DNA of 64,000 bases, from positions 2,827,692 through 2,891,691 of the forward strand of contig NC_083871.1 of the NCBI RefSeq assembly GCF_032452875.1, given 5' to 3'. Positions within the stretch are counted from its first letter, which is position 1. Every line of letters begins with the position of its first letter. The notes under the pieces are model-generated. The model saw only the letters and a list, made by a program, of their open reading frames with translations. It made no database searches and had not been told where the DNA came from. Positions 35,430 through 46,453 of this stretch are shown in pieces. The position numbers were made by a program, and so were the translations under genes. The stretch is from Bos javanicus (lineage: Eukaryota; Chordata; Mammalia; Artiodactyla; Bovidae).

Positions 35430-38297
35430 TTTCATTTGAGGAGTGCTGTTGTTAGTGGCGGCATTGAAGCAGCAAGGAGCCAAGAGGAAATACCCCACAT
35501 CCAAGGTCAGGAGCAGTGGCTGCACTTCGCTGGACGAGGGTGAGGAGATACCACACATCCAACTTCAGAGAAAGTCCAGTAAGACTGTAGGCAATGGAGT
35601 GTCTGTGAGGAGATGCCCCTCATCCAAGGGTGGGGGAGAGGTCCCAGCAAGATGGTAGGAGGGGTGAATTTGCATTTGGAATCAGACTGCATTCCTGCTG
35701 GGGATGCTAGGAGGGCTCAGGCAAACCTTGTGAGCACCAGAACCCAGGCACCCCACAGAGACTGAGACAGAAGTGTGTTTGAGTGTCTCCTGTGGAGGTA
35801 CGGGTCAGTAGTGGCCTGCTGTGGGGAAAGGGGCTCTGGGTGCAGCAGACTTGGGTATGGCATAAGCTCTCTTGCAGGAGGTCGTCATTAACTCCACCAT
35901 AGAGCTGCCAGAACGTACACGGGACTGGCAAATAGACTCTTGGAGGGCACAAATGGAACCCTGTGTGCCAGGATCCAGGGGGAGCAGTGCCGCATGGGCG
36001 ACTGACCCAGACTTGCCTCTGGGTGTCCATTAGTCTCTGACAGAGGCATGGGTTGGTGGTGGCTTGCTGTGGGATTGGGGGCACTGAGTTTAACAATACA
36101 TTCATGGGATCTTTTGCAGGCAGTCACCATTAACTTCATTACCTCCACCATAGTTTGGCTCCAGGTAGACAGCAGGAAGGAAACACAGCTCCACCCATCT
36201 ACAGAAAATTGGATTAAAGATTTACTGAGCATGGACCTGACCATCAGAACAAGAGCTCTTTTCTTCCTCAGTCAGTCTCTCTCATCAGAAAGCTTCCATA
36301 AGCCTCTTATCCGTCTCCATCAGAGGGCAGACAGACTGAAAACCACAATCACAGAAAACTAAACAATCTAAGCACATGGACCACAGCCTTGTCTAGCTCA
36401 ATGAAACTATGAGCCATCCCAAGACGTGGTGGAGAGTTCTGACAAAATGTGGTCCACTGGAGAAGGGAATGGCAAACCACTTCAGTATTCTTGCCTTGAG
36501 AATCCCATTAACAGTATGAAAAGGCAAAAAGATAGGACACTGAAAGATGAACTCTCCAGGTCAGTAGGTGCCCAATATGCTACCAGAGATCAGTGACGAA
36601 ATAACTCTAGAAAGAATGAAGAGACAGAGCCAAAGAAAAACAACACCCAGTTGTGGATGTGACTGGTGATGGAAGGAAGGTCTGATGCTGTAAAGAGCAA
36701 TATTGCATAGGAACCTGAAATGTTAGGTCCATGAATCAAGGCCAATTGGAAGTGGTCAAACAGGAGATGACAAGAGTGAACGTCGACATTTTAGCAATCA
36801 GCTAATATGAAGTCAAGTGGGCCTTAGGAAGCAACACTACTTCCTAAGCCAGTGGAGGTGATGGAATTCCAGTTGAGCTATTTCAACTCAAGATGATGCT
36901 GTGAAAGTGACGTACTCAACAAAATTTGGAAAACTCAGCAGTGGCCACAGGACTGGAAAAGGTCAGTTTTCATTCCAATCTCTAAGAAAGGTAATGCCAA
37001 AAATGCTCAAACTACCACACAATTACACTCACCTCACATGCTACTAAAGTAATCCTCAAAATTCTCCAAGCCAGGCTTAAACAATATGTGAACCATGAAC
37101 TTCCAGATGTTCAAACTGGTTTTAGAAAAGGCAGAGGAACCAGAGATCAAATTGGCAACATCCCCTGAATCATCAAAAAAGCAAGAGAGTTCCAGAAAAA
37201 CATCTATTTCTGATTTATTGACTGTATCAAAGCCTTTGACTGTGTGGATCACAATAAACTGTGGAAAATTCTGAAAGAGATATACCAGACCACCTGACCT
37301 GCCGCTTGAGAAATCTGTATGCACATCAGGAAGCAACAGTTAGAACTAGACATGGAACAATGGACTGGTTCCAAATAAGGAAAGCAGTATGTCAAGTCTG
37401 AATATTGTCACCCTGCTTATTTAACTTATATGAAGAGTACATCATAAGAAATGCTGGGCTGGGTGAATCAAGCTGGTATGAAGATTGCCAACAGAAATAC
37501 CAATAACCTCAGATATCCAGATGGCACCACCCTTATATCAGAGAGTGAAGAAGAACTAAAGAGCCTCTTGATAAAAGTGAAAGTTGAGAATGAAAAAGTT
37601 GGCTTAAAGTTCAACATTCAGGAAACTAAGATCATGGCATCTGGTCCCATTACTTCATGGCAAATAGATGGGGAAACAGTGACAGGCTTTATTTTCTTAC
37701 TCTCTGAAAATCACTGCAGATGGTGACTGCAGCCATGAAATTAAAAGATGCTTGCTCATTGGCAGGAAATTTATGCCAAACCAAGTCAGCATATTAGAAA
37801 GCAGAGACATTATTTTGCCAACAAAGGTCTGTCACGTCAAGGTTATGGTTTTCCCAGTAGCCATGCATGAATGTGAGAGTTGGACTCTAAAGAAAGCTGA
37901 GTGCTGAAGAATTGATGCTTTTGAACTGTGCTGTTGGAGAAGACTCTTGAGAGTCCCTTGGACTACAAAGATATCCAACCAGTCCATTCTAAAGGATATC
38001 AGTCTTGAGTGTTCATTGTAAAGACTGATGTTGAGGCTCAAACTCCAATACTTTGGCCACCTGATGCGAAGGGCTGACTCATTTGAAAAGACCCTGATGC
38101 TAGGAATGATTTAAGGTGAGAGAAGAAGGGGATGACAGAAGATGAGATGGTTGGATTGCAACACCAACTCAATGGATATGAGTTTGAGTCAACTTTGGCC
38201 ATTGGTCATGGACAGGGAGCCCTGGCTTCCTGCAGTCCATGGGGTCACCAAGAGTCAGACATGGCTGAGCCACTGAAGTGAACTGAACTGAACTGTT
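35430..38297 (+). mobile_element. BovB LINE with both ends but endonuclease domain deleted
   Basis: The 5' leader (35430-36400) has repeated units, then the start of the coding region ('gtatgaaaaggcaaaaagatagg', 'ggaacctgaaatgttaggtc'). At about 36810 the sequence jumps from the beginning of the endonuclease ('gcaatcagctaatatg') to 'aagtcaagtgggcctta', removing roughly 1 kb. The RT part follows (36850-37560) with many stops. Its catalytic box reads YPDG (37514-37525). The tail is (ACTGA)n at 38281-38297. The diagnostic site is 'gtgttcattgtaaaga', the intermediate type. It lies inside the ERV-L relic. Confidence 0.92.
35450..36160 (+). repeat. Repeated units in the BovB 5' leader
   Basis: Three short repeats of an 'ataccccacatccaa'-type motif occur at about 35490, 35550 and 35610. 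They are followed by two longer units at 35711-35927 and 35943-36150, each running from 'gagggc(t/a)ca' to a 'gcaggaggtcgtcatta'/'gcaggcagtcaccatta' end. The layout parallels the leader repeats at 22271-22925. Confidence 0.75.
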
Positions 38298-38514
38298 GTT
38301 GTGATTTAGTCACTAAGTCTTATATGTTCTTTTGTGACTCCATGGACTTTAGCCCACCAAGTCCCTTTGTCCATTGGATTTACCAGGTAAGAATACCAGA
38401 GTGGGTTGTCATTTTTATCTCCAGGGGCTCTCCCCAACCCAGGAATTGAGCCCATGTCTCCTGTATTGGCAGGTGGATTATTTACTGAGACACCAGGTAA
38501 ACTGGCTGAAATCT
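38298..38514 (-). mobile_element. Bov-tA SINE, diverged
   Basis: Reverse-complement Bov-tA immediately following the BovB tail ('gtgatttagtcactaagtc' to 'gagacaccaggtaaactgg'). Many substitutions. Confidence 0.88.
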
Positions 38515-38855
38515 GCGGATTGGTTGAGTGACTCTGACTTTTTTTTTTTTTTTAAATAAGATTTTTGTTTACTTGATTTGGAGCATTTCTGCATATATAG
38601 GCCATGCAAGACTTTTGTAGCCTTTATAACTCTATCCCTTCTAGAAATATCATGATGCCATGCCATGTGGCCAATAGCTTAGGTCTACTACAGCCAGAAT
38701 ATTCTAACTGCTGTTTTAGCTCTGTTGTCTAATATGATAACTGTGCTTACCTTGCATTTGGCAATCTGATGCCACCACTTGTCCCCTGTAGTCTGAGATC
38801 CAATTATGTCCATTGTATTAAAGTTCCCCATTTCAGTGACAGTGATTCCAATCTT

Positions 38856-39267
38856 CAGTTCAGTTGAGTTGCTCCATTGTGTCCGACTTCTGCGACCCCA
38901 GGGACTGCAGCTCTCCAGGCCTCCCTGTCCATCACCAATTCCTGGAGTTTACCCAAACTCATGTCCATTGAGTCACTGATGCCATGCAACCCTCTCATCC
39001 TCTGTCATCCCCTTCTTCTCCTGCCTTCACTCTTTCCCAGCATCAGGGGCTTTTCAAATGAGTCAGTTCTTCGCATCAGGTGGCCAAAGTATTGGAGTTT
39101 GAGCTTCAAAATCAGTCCTTCCAATGAACACTCAGGACCGATCTCCTTTTGGATGTACCAGTTGGATTTATTTTCAGCCCAAGAGACTCTCAAGAGCCTC
39201 CAACTCTGCAGTTCAAAAGCATCAATCCTTTGGCACTCAGCTTTCTTTATATAACTTTGTAATATAA
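38856..39267 (-). mobile_element. BovB 3' fragment with target duplication
   Basis: Antisense BovB C-terminal region starting with a decayed (TCAGT)n tail. A 12-bp perfect duplication GATTCCAATCTT (38844-38855 and 39268-39279) flanks it. The diagnostic site is the 'gtgttcattggaagga' type (read on minus). The 62-codon minus frame at 39005-39193 is what remains of the protein. Confidence 0.95.
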
Positions 39268-39687
39268 GATTCCAATCTTAAGTTCTGGTTTATAGAGAAT
39301 ATAAACCAAGAGAATATTCTCTTGGTTAAGAAAATATCCTCTTTGAGGATATTGAGGCTCCCCTCAAAAATTTATCTCTCACAGTATAATGAAATGTGTG
39401 TCCTCTGGGTCCTCTCAGGGTAGGTGATTAATTCCTCAATGGAAAATCTACTTTAACCTTCTCATCTTACTAAGCTTCTAAATCACTCTTCTATACTAAA
39501 CTATGGAAGCTAGGCATTTTGATTATTAACTACTGACCAGTTTTCATTCTACATTTCAGCCAACAACAATACAGTTTTTTTTTTCTAACTCCCTAGGCTG
39601 CAAAATCAGATGTAGAATCTCAGATTAGTGGGCCCTACATCAATAAATTTGACCTGACCCAACTTCATGTTTTTTCCCCACCATGAT

Positions 39688-39897
39688 TGCCTGCATGCAT
39701 GTGTGATAAGTTGCTTCAGTCACATCTGACTCTGTGTGACCCCATAGACTGTAGCCCAGCAAGCTCCTCTGTCCATGGGATTTTCCAGGCAAGAATACTG
39801 GAGTGGGTTGCTTTGCCCTCTTCTAGGGGATCTTCCCAACACAGGGACTGAACCCAGGTCTCCCGTATTGCAGGTGGATTCTTTGTCATTAGCCCCT
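39688..39897 (-). mobile_element. Bov-tA SINE
   Basis: Reverse-complement Bov-tA, head end partly lost ('gtcattagcccctcc'). A 10-bp duplication CCACCATGAT (39678-39687 and 39898-39907) flanks it. Confidence 0.94.
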
Positions 39898-40296
39898 CCA
39901 CCATGATCACACACACTTAGTGCTCACTCCTGCTCATTCCCCAGATATCTGTTCATATAAATTACAAAAATCAGGTGGCTGTTTTGGAATGTAGCACACC
40001 TCTTCTTGTGTCACACTTTGTACTTCACTTTTAGGGTCCTGCTTGGACTAGAGTCTAGTTTTAACTGTAGTAACAAAGTGGGGTGGTGAGGATGGATCTG
40101 AGCAAAAGTTTTCTCAGAAGAGATTCAAATTTCCTTAGGTGATGCATTGTTAATCTTTGCAAACAGAGGTTAGAAACTTTTCTATTGGCAAATAATACTC
40201 ATCTGAATTTATAATCTTAATGTTACCCCCTTAATCAGAGTCTCCTCACATATCCTCATTCTACCTTTCAGGATCCTATTCCTGCTCTCAATGCCC

Positions 40297-40542
40297 TCAC
40301 TTTAACAAGTGACACCTTGAGAGGCTGGCAATTACCTTTGTGTTGTAACTCAGCCACTTGTATAATGGAATTCTGAGTCTGATTTTAACAATATCACCCT
40401 TACAACTACAATAGAGTAGATAGGGGTCTCTCTCAGGGCATACATAGAAATTTGCAGATCTTTCTTTGTGGTGTTCCACTTTGGAATCTGAATCTTTACA
40501 CACATCATTTTCCCCCATTTTGTCCAATTTTATTAGGAGCAA
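40297..40542 (-). pseudogene. ERV-L-like gag relic
   Basis: An 81-codon minus-strand frame with a hydrophilic N-terminal part, then YVCPERDPYLLYC. Similar sequence continues in other frames across 39908-40560. Its position close to the 5' LTR on the minus strand fits gag. No nucleocapsid zinc knuckle is visible. Broken on both sides. Confidence 0.5.
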
Positions 40543-40560
40543 CTAGCCAATCTTATAATA

Positions 40561-41111
40561 GTTGCTAATATTAGAAGTGCACAATGGCAATATTTTATAT
40601 ATCTCTATTGTCATATCATTCCATGCACATCTTTAGGACAATGATGCATGTCATTATTGTTAAGTTAACTTAATAAGACTTCTGAATTTGCTCTTTTAAA
40701 AAAGTATTAATCATTTTAGAACTATATTTGCTTTTTTTAACTCACAAATTTTATACTCTAAGCCATAAAATTTGGTTGACTTTAATGTGATGGTATTTTG
40801 AAAAGTACAAAACACAAAGATAGTAGAGTGTACTGTTACAATTCTGTATCAAATGCTCTGTTTGTTAATTTGATGCTTTATGATGAGAAGATGTTGTGGT
40901 GAAATATAGAATATTTGTTTAAGGTGTAAAAAAGGAAAAATAAATCAAAAATTCAAAGAAAAAAAATGTTCTCTTTACTACTAGGAATAGAGTCATTAAT
41001 ATATTTAAGTCTAATCTGATTAGAGAGCCAACTCCAGGGACCCTAGAACTAATTCAGGAAGCTTATCCAGGATTCTCTTCCTCTAGAATTATCCCTAATA
41101 CCAAGTTTTCT
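40561..41111 (-). other. Probable provirus leader region, otherwise unassigned
   Basis: AT-rich DNA between the gag-like relic and the 5' LTR. I cannot see a primer-binding site. Position alone suggests the retroviral leader. Confidence 0.35.
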
Positions 41112-41546
41112 GTTAGACAGAGTTCTCCAGAGAAACAGAACCAAGAGGATTGTGTTATATAATACATATAAAATATCACAGAGAGACACAGAGAGAGGTT
41201 TATTTTGGGAGTTGGCTTATATAATTATCAAGACTGTCAAGAGTTCAAAATCTGTATGGAGGATGCCCTATTGGGCTGGAGACCCAGAGAAGAGTCAATG
41301 GTGCAGTTCAAGTCCAAAGACTGTCTTCTGACAGAATACCTTCTTGCTGGGGGAGATTGGTCTTTGTTCTATTGAGATCATTGACTGATTAGATGAGGAC
41401 CACCCACATGGTGGAGAGTATCTCTTTTAAAGACCACAATTTAAATGTTGATTTCATTAAAAAAAAAAAAAGTCTACAAAAAAATCTAGAATAATGTTTG
41501 ACCAAATAATTGGGCACCATGGCTCAACCATGGCTAACTATTGCAT
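41112..41546 (-). repeat. 5' LTR relic (MLT2-like)
   Basis: The plus strand starts TGTTAG and carries 'gttctccagagaaacagaac', the reverse complement of an LTR 3' end. The other edge, 'gcaccatggctcaaccatgg', corresponds to the LTR start. An A-run at 41459-41472 is inside. On the minus strand it precedes the gag relic, as a 5' LTR should. Confidence 0.72.
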
Positions 41547-41619
41547 TGTCTCTAAAGACTAGTGTCAAGCAAAGTGTAAGTCCTAAATAATAAAAGAGGA
41601 AAGAGATATAGTGTCCTTG

Positions 41620-43655
41620 GAGCAGAAAATATTTTGATTTTGATGAAGTCCAATTTATCTAGTTTTTTCTTTGTTCACTTTTTTTAATTTTCACTTTCAC
41701 TTTTGCTGTTGGGTCTAATAGGCTTTGACTATCCATTGTCACATAGTTTTCTATTTCATTTTCTTCTGAGTTATTTAGTTCTAGAACTTACATTCAGGTA
41801 TGTGATATATTTGAAGGTACTTTTTGTCAGTGGGGTAACAACAATATTAGTTGTTTTAAATGTGAGTATTCTGCTGTCACAACAAAATTTGTTGAAGAGA
41901 TTTTTTTCCTCCTGTCCCCTTTGAAAGGGCTTGGCATTCTTATTAAACATAAACTGAATATAAAAATGATATTTTATTTCTGGACTTTTCATTATATTCC
42001 TTTGATTAATCTCTGTCATTATTCTTCTACTGCATTTTCTTGATACTTAGTTTTATATAAGTTTTAACATCAGGAATTGTGAATCCTCCAATTTTGTTCT
42101 TTTTTTAAAGATTAGTTTGGCTATTTGAGTTCCTCACATTGTCATATGAATTTTAACATTAGCTTGTTAATCTCTCAAATTGGAGCTGAGATTCCATAGT
42201 AATGGTATTAAAATTGTAGATCAATTATAAATCACCACCATTTAACAATATTACTCCTTTGAATCCATGATTATTGGATTCCTTTCTATTTATTTCACTC
42301 TTTTCTTTTACATCAAAAGCATTATAGTTTTAAATGTCATGCTGTCTTTAAATTTATTCCATTTTTATTATTTTTATTGCTAGTCTAATTGTTCTCTTAA
42401 TTTTATCGTCTGATTATTTTTTATTAATTTTTCTGATTATTTATTATTAAGTATAGAAACATAATTGAATTTTAAAATATTTATTTTGTATCCTAAAGAC
42501 TTACTGTATTAATTTGCTAGCTCTAATAATTTTTTGTTTGTTTTTTGATGCTTTGGATTTTCTACAAACATAAATAATGACAATTGTTTATAGGGATAGT
42601 TTTGCTTAGTTTTTGCATTCTGGATTACTTTGAATTTTCTTTCCTAAATACACTGGCTAAAACCTTTAGTACAACGTTGAAAGAAGTAGCAAGAGTGGAC
42701 ATTTGTGTCTTGTTGTTTATTTTGATGCCTAACTTTCTGCTTTTCTTGGGAAGTGTGCTGTTAGCTGTAGGTTTTTAAAAACATTTTCTTTGTTAGGCTG
42801 AGAACGCTTCTTTCTATTGCTACTTATTTGGTGTTTTTATCATTATATGGTATTGCATTTTGTCTAATGCTTTTTTGTGACTATTGAGATGATCATGTGA
42901 ATTTTATCCCTTATAGTATTAGTACAGTGTATCACATTGATTTTCATGTATGAAACCATTATTGCATTTCTGGGATAAATCATACTTGGTTACAGTATAC
43001 AATTCTATATATATTTTTCCTGAGTTTGATTTATTTGTTTATTTCATCTAGATTATTTAATATAATAATGGTATATAATTACCCATGACCTTCCCTTACA
43101 ATCTTTTTTACTTCTTAAAGACAATAATGATATCTTTTCATTGCTGATCCTAATATTAATAATCAAATATTCTCTTTCAGTCCTTGTCAGTCTAACTAAA
43201 TGTCTGTCTGTTTTATTGATCTCTTCATTGAACCAACTTTGACTTTGTTGATTTTTCATTTACACATTATTTATTATAATTATTTCTATTCTAATATTTT
43301 GCATGTCTTATTTCTGCTAGTTTGGGTTTAGTCAGATCTTTTCCTAATTTTTTAAGGTATATTGAGTTTTATTATTTAGGGTAATTTTTTTTTCTCTCTC
43401 TTTTTAAATAGAGGCCTTTGCAAATAGGTTTCCCTCTAAACACTACTTGTGCATATTATAAATTTTTACATGTTGTATTTTTATTTTATCTCTATTTTCT
43501 AACCTGTGTGTGTGTGTGTGTTTCCATTGAGCCATTGTTTATTTAGGAGTGTAATTTTAAGTTTTATTCATTTGAAGATTTCCAAGGTTTTTATTTTGTT
43601 ATTGATTTTAATTTCATTTAATTGTGTTTATTATTTCAATCCTTTTAATTGTAAT
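41620..43655 (-). mobile_element. Old L1 fragment (ORF2 region)
   Basis: Antisense L1 covering the C-terminal part to the endonuclease/RT boundary of ORF2. It starts with a 'gatgaagtccaatttatcta' landmark. Minus-strand frames at 41771-42019 and 43053-43259 keep scattered L1 residues (SWFNEEINKTDRHLVRLT). A (TG)n run lies at 43505-43521. Heavily mutated. Confidence 0.75.
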
Positions 43656-43781
43656 CCTACTAGGGCTGCTGTCTTTCATAGCTGACATAATTTGAAAGCT
43701 GTTGGTTTCAAAGAGAGAAAGATGGAAATCAGGCAAAGTACATGCCACATAATTCACTGTTCATACAAAAATTTAATCCTT

Positions 43782-44026
43782 CCCTGGTGGCTCAGATGGT
43801 AAAGAATCCACCTGCAACTCAGGAGACCCAGGTTTGATCCCTGCAGTCAAGATGTGGAGAGATAGAGTTTGGGATTTTGGGTTGAAGATACCCTGGAGCA
43901 AGTTAAAGCTACCCATTCCAATATTCTTGCCTGGAGAATTCAGAAGAGCCTCATGGGCTGTAGTCCATGGGAATGCAAGCAGTTGGACGTGCCTGAGGAA
44001 CTAACACTTTCACTTTCACAGTCTTC
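43782..44026 (+). mobile_element. Bov-tA SINE with an internal insertion
   Basis: Good head ('ccctggtggctcagatggt', 'gacccaggtttgatccctg') and tail, but about 40 extra bases at 43847-43886 sit between 'gatccctg' and 'aagataccctgg'. The extra bases include 'gtggagagatagagtttggg' and are not SINE-like. Confidence 0.92.
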
Positions 44027-44963
44027 AACTGTTGCATGACTTAGGTTAGTTTCCTAAGTATGAAAAAGTAAAAAAAAGAAAAAGTACATTGGAACAATTT
44101 TGCCAGTATTATTTTTATAAAGGAGCAGATTTTTTGGGTGTCTATACTCTACCATTCTGTTAGTGTTCTTGCATATTAAAAATTAAACTAGTAAATAATC
44201 CAAGTATCAGAGACCTTTCCTATTTAATAATATACTCTAGCAACTCTCTCCCTAAATACCAGTTTGGAAAGATATTATAGATATTATCAAATAATATGAC
44301 AGTGTAGCTAGTTCATTGTTGACTTCAAGTTAAATGGTTTCATGGTTTTCAGAACATTTTAGTTTCAGTTAGATTTCCAGTTAAATTCCAGTGGATTTAG
44401 ATTTAAATCCATTTGATTTAAAGCCGGTCTATTCATTGGTGATGGAAAACATTGCTGAAACTTTCTAAGGAGTTTCAGTAATAAACTCCAGGCCCAAATC
44501 TATGTAGGATCTCATAGGACCAGCCATACACAATGGACAAGGCTATTCCTGGCATGGCTCATGGAGGACAGCTGCCCTCCTCAACCCAAACGTGGTGCAC
44601 TGTCTGGAGTACATTGCAGTCATGGACTCTGTAGCCTCAGGATGAACATGATCTTACACATATCTGAACTCCTAGTTCAGACACCTCTTAATCAAGGTGC
44701 TTTCAGCTGAGACCTTTCTAAGGCAACCAATCTGAGTTCTTCCTATTTGAACCCTTGCAAACACTTTTCTCTTTGACTCAACATTCCCATCCCCGTCCTT
44801 CTTCCTCTTCCTCTTCCTCTTCCAAGCAGTGAGTCTGAGTAAATGCTCCTGGCCCCTTCAGCAATGAAGTGGAGTTCTCACTTGCTCTCACTTTCCTGAC
44901 TGATCACCTCAATACCTGGCCACATTCTCATGATACTTTGAATTCTTATGGTTTCTTTGAACT
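44027..44963. other. Unassigned sequence with a (CTTCCT)n tract
   Basis: No ORF or named repeat. 44500-44860 is more GC-rich and ends in a pyrimidine repeat (44799-44823). An old LTR is possible but unproven. Confidence 0.35.
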
Positions 44964-45176
44964 GAAGTTTGAAGTGAAGTCACTCAGTCGTGTCCGACTC
45001 TTTGCAACCCCAAGGACTGTACCTACCGGGCTCCTCAGTCCATGGGATTTTCCAGGCAAGAATACTGGAGTGGGTTGCCATTTCCTTCTCCAGGGGAACT
45101 TCCCCACCCAGGGATCGAACCCGGGTCTCCCTCATTGTAGGCAGATGCTTTACTGTCTGAGCCGCAGGGGAAGCCC
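44964..45176 (-). mobile_element. Bov-tA SINE, well preserved
   Basis: Reverse-complement Bov-tA. On the minus strand the B box reads GGTTCGATCCC (45110-45122 region), the exact consensus for RNA polymerase III internal promoters. Flanks ATGGTTTCTTTGAAC (44949-44963) and ATGGTTTATTTGGAAC (45177-45192) are an imperfect duplication. Confidence 0.95.
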
Positions 45177-45192
45177 ATGGTTTATTTGGAAC

Positions 45193-45765
45193 CTCATTTA
45201 TCTAAAACCATTTTATTAGTTTTATCTCTAAACTGCAGTGCTGTGGAATGAATAAAAATAGAATTTAGCTCCTCTATAAAAGGCATGACATATTCAAAAT
45301 CATCCGCAATCTTCTCTATATGTATATATAGAGAAAAAAACTTCTAAAATCCCAAACCCTATCTCTTTACATTTTCCTGAATCTTCTGGTTTCTTGCTCC
45401 CTACTCTGCTATGTAAGCCCAAATGCTCTTTACTATTTGGGACATTGTCTCTGGAGCAGCTGCCTGAATTTGAATGCTGTTGTTCCCACTCTACAGCCTC
45501 ATCCATGATCTAGGGAAGCTATACACTCGGAGTGCTTCTTCAAGATGGCAACTGCCATAGATTGCGAGTGCCTTTTATGTGATCTGCTGCTTTGTTATCT
45601 GTTTTACAAGTCTAGCCTTTTTGACTCTGGCCATTCCTGGTGCCATGAAGTCATGCTTTTCAGATATCCCTGGTGGGGCTGTTTGGCCCAGTGTTCTTCA
45701 TTCCACTGAGCAGCAGCAATCCAGTTAACCCTGATATGTTCCTGATTACTGTCCCACACATGCAT
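45193..45765. other. Unassigned sequence
   Basis: Moderate composition and no recognisable repeat. The 68-codon minus ORF at 45300-45506 has no features I can link to a protein family. Confidence 0.35.
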
Positions 45766-45974
45766 AGGGCTTCACAGGAGGTGCAGTGGTAAGGAATCCA
45801 CCTGCCAATGCAGAAGATGCAAGAGATGCAGATTTGATCTCCTAGTCAGGAAGATCCCCTGGAGTAGGAAAATGGCAACTGCCTCCAGTATTCTTGCTTT
45901 AAAATCCCATGGACAGAGGAACCTGGTGAGCTACAGTCCAGGGGGTTGCAAAGAGCCACACACGATGGAGCACC
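45766..45974 (+). mobile_element. Bov-tA SINE, diverged
   Basis: Head 'agggcttcacaggaggtgc' and tail 'gcaaagagccacacacg' are recognisable, with an expanded anticodon-arm region ('gcagaagatgcaagagatgc'). Confidence 0.88.
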
Positions 45975-46302
45975 CTGAAACCAGCCCACCTGCTACTGGT
46001 GCTTGATAGTAAAAGTAGGCAACTTGGGAGACTCAAGTAACAATGAATATCTGGAAATTCTCAGCTCAGTAACCAGGAATGAACCAGAGCTTCTCTCCTT
46101 GGGTCACATCTCTGAAGCCCCAATTCTTCACAAATATGAGGAATGTCTCTTAACACAAATTTCACTACTAACCTCTTGTTTTTTAAGAGAATTTTGTTTG
46201 GCTCACATTGCACTCCATGTCAGAACCCCACACAGACATGTTAACAACATATTTAGAAGTATTTTGGTTTTGGTCTAAAAGTGTTTGAATTTATCTATGC
46301 CT
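45975..46302. other. Unassigned sequence
   Basis: The plus-strand ORF 46003-46278 (91 codons) starts and stops without a domain I recognise. Codon use looks random. Confidence 0.3.
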
Positions 46303-46314
46303 AAAAGTAATAAT

Positions 46315-46441
46315 AATTGGAGAAGGAAATGGCAACCCACTCCAGTGTTCTTGCCTGGAGAATCCCAGGGACAGGGGAGCCTGGTGGGCTGTCATCTCTG
46401 GGGTCGCACAGAGTCGGACACGACTGAAGCGACTTAGCAGC
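46315..46441 (+). mobile_element. BOV-A2 half-unit SINE, young
   Basis: A single second-half unit ('ggagaaggaaatggcaaccc' to 'gacttagcagca') with very little divergence from the copies at 60259 and 14880. A 12-bp duplication AAAAGTAATAAT (46303-46314 and 46442-46453) flanks it. Confidence 0.96.
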
Positions 46442-46453
46442 AAAAGTAATAAT

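Larger units (their letters stand above)
32165..41546 (-). mobile_element. Ancient ERV-L-like provirus with MLT2-like LTRs
   Basis: Two related LTR-like sequences, both reading on the minus strand, flank about 8.5 kb containing, in minus-strand order, gag-like, reverse-transcriptase-like and dUTPase-like relics. The dUTPase after pol is the ERV-L arrangement. Internal blocks visible are 32700-33910, 34195-35425, 38515-38843, 39280-39677 and 39908-40560. Between them lie a BovB (35430-38297), a second BovB (38856-39267) and SINEs. Stops, frameshifts and deletions are dense, and no env-like region is recognisable, as expected for this group. It is inert. Family assignment is by recognition only. 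Confidence 0.72.

Noticed and set aside
44964..45176. tRNA-Glu-like gene with perfect B box
   Set aside because: The tRNA-like part is the head of a Bov-tA SINE. It lacks a cloverleaf with intact acceptor pairing and is followed by the SINE tail.
45300..46278. Small ORFs (68 and 91 codons) as possible host genes
   Set aside because: No domain, no splice context, and lengths expected by chance. Nothing links them to a known family.
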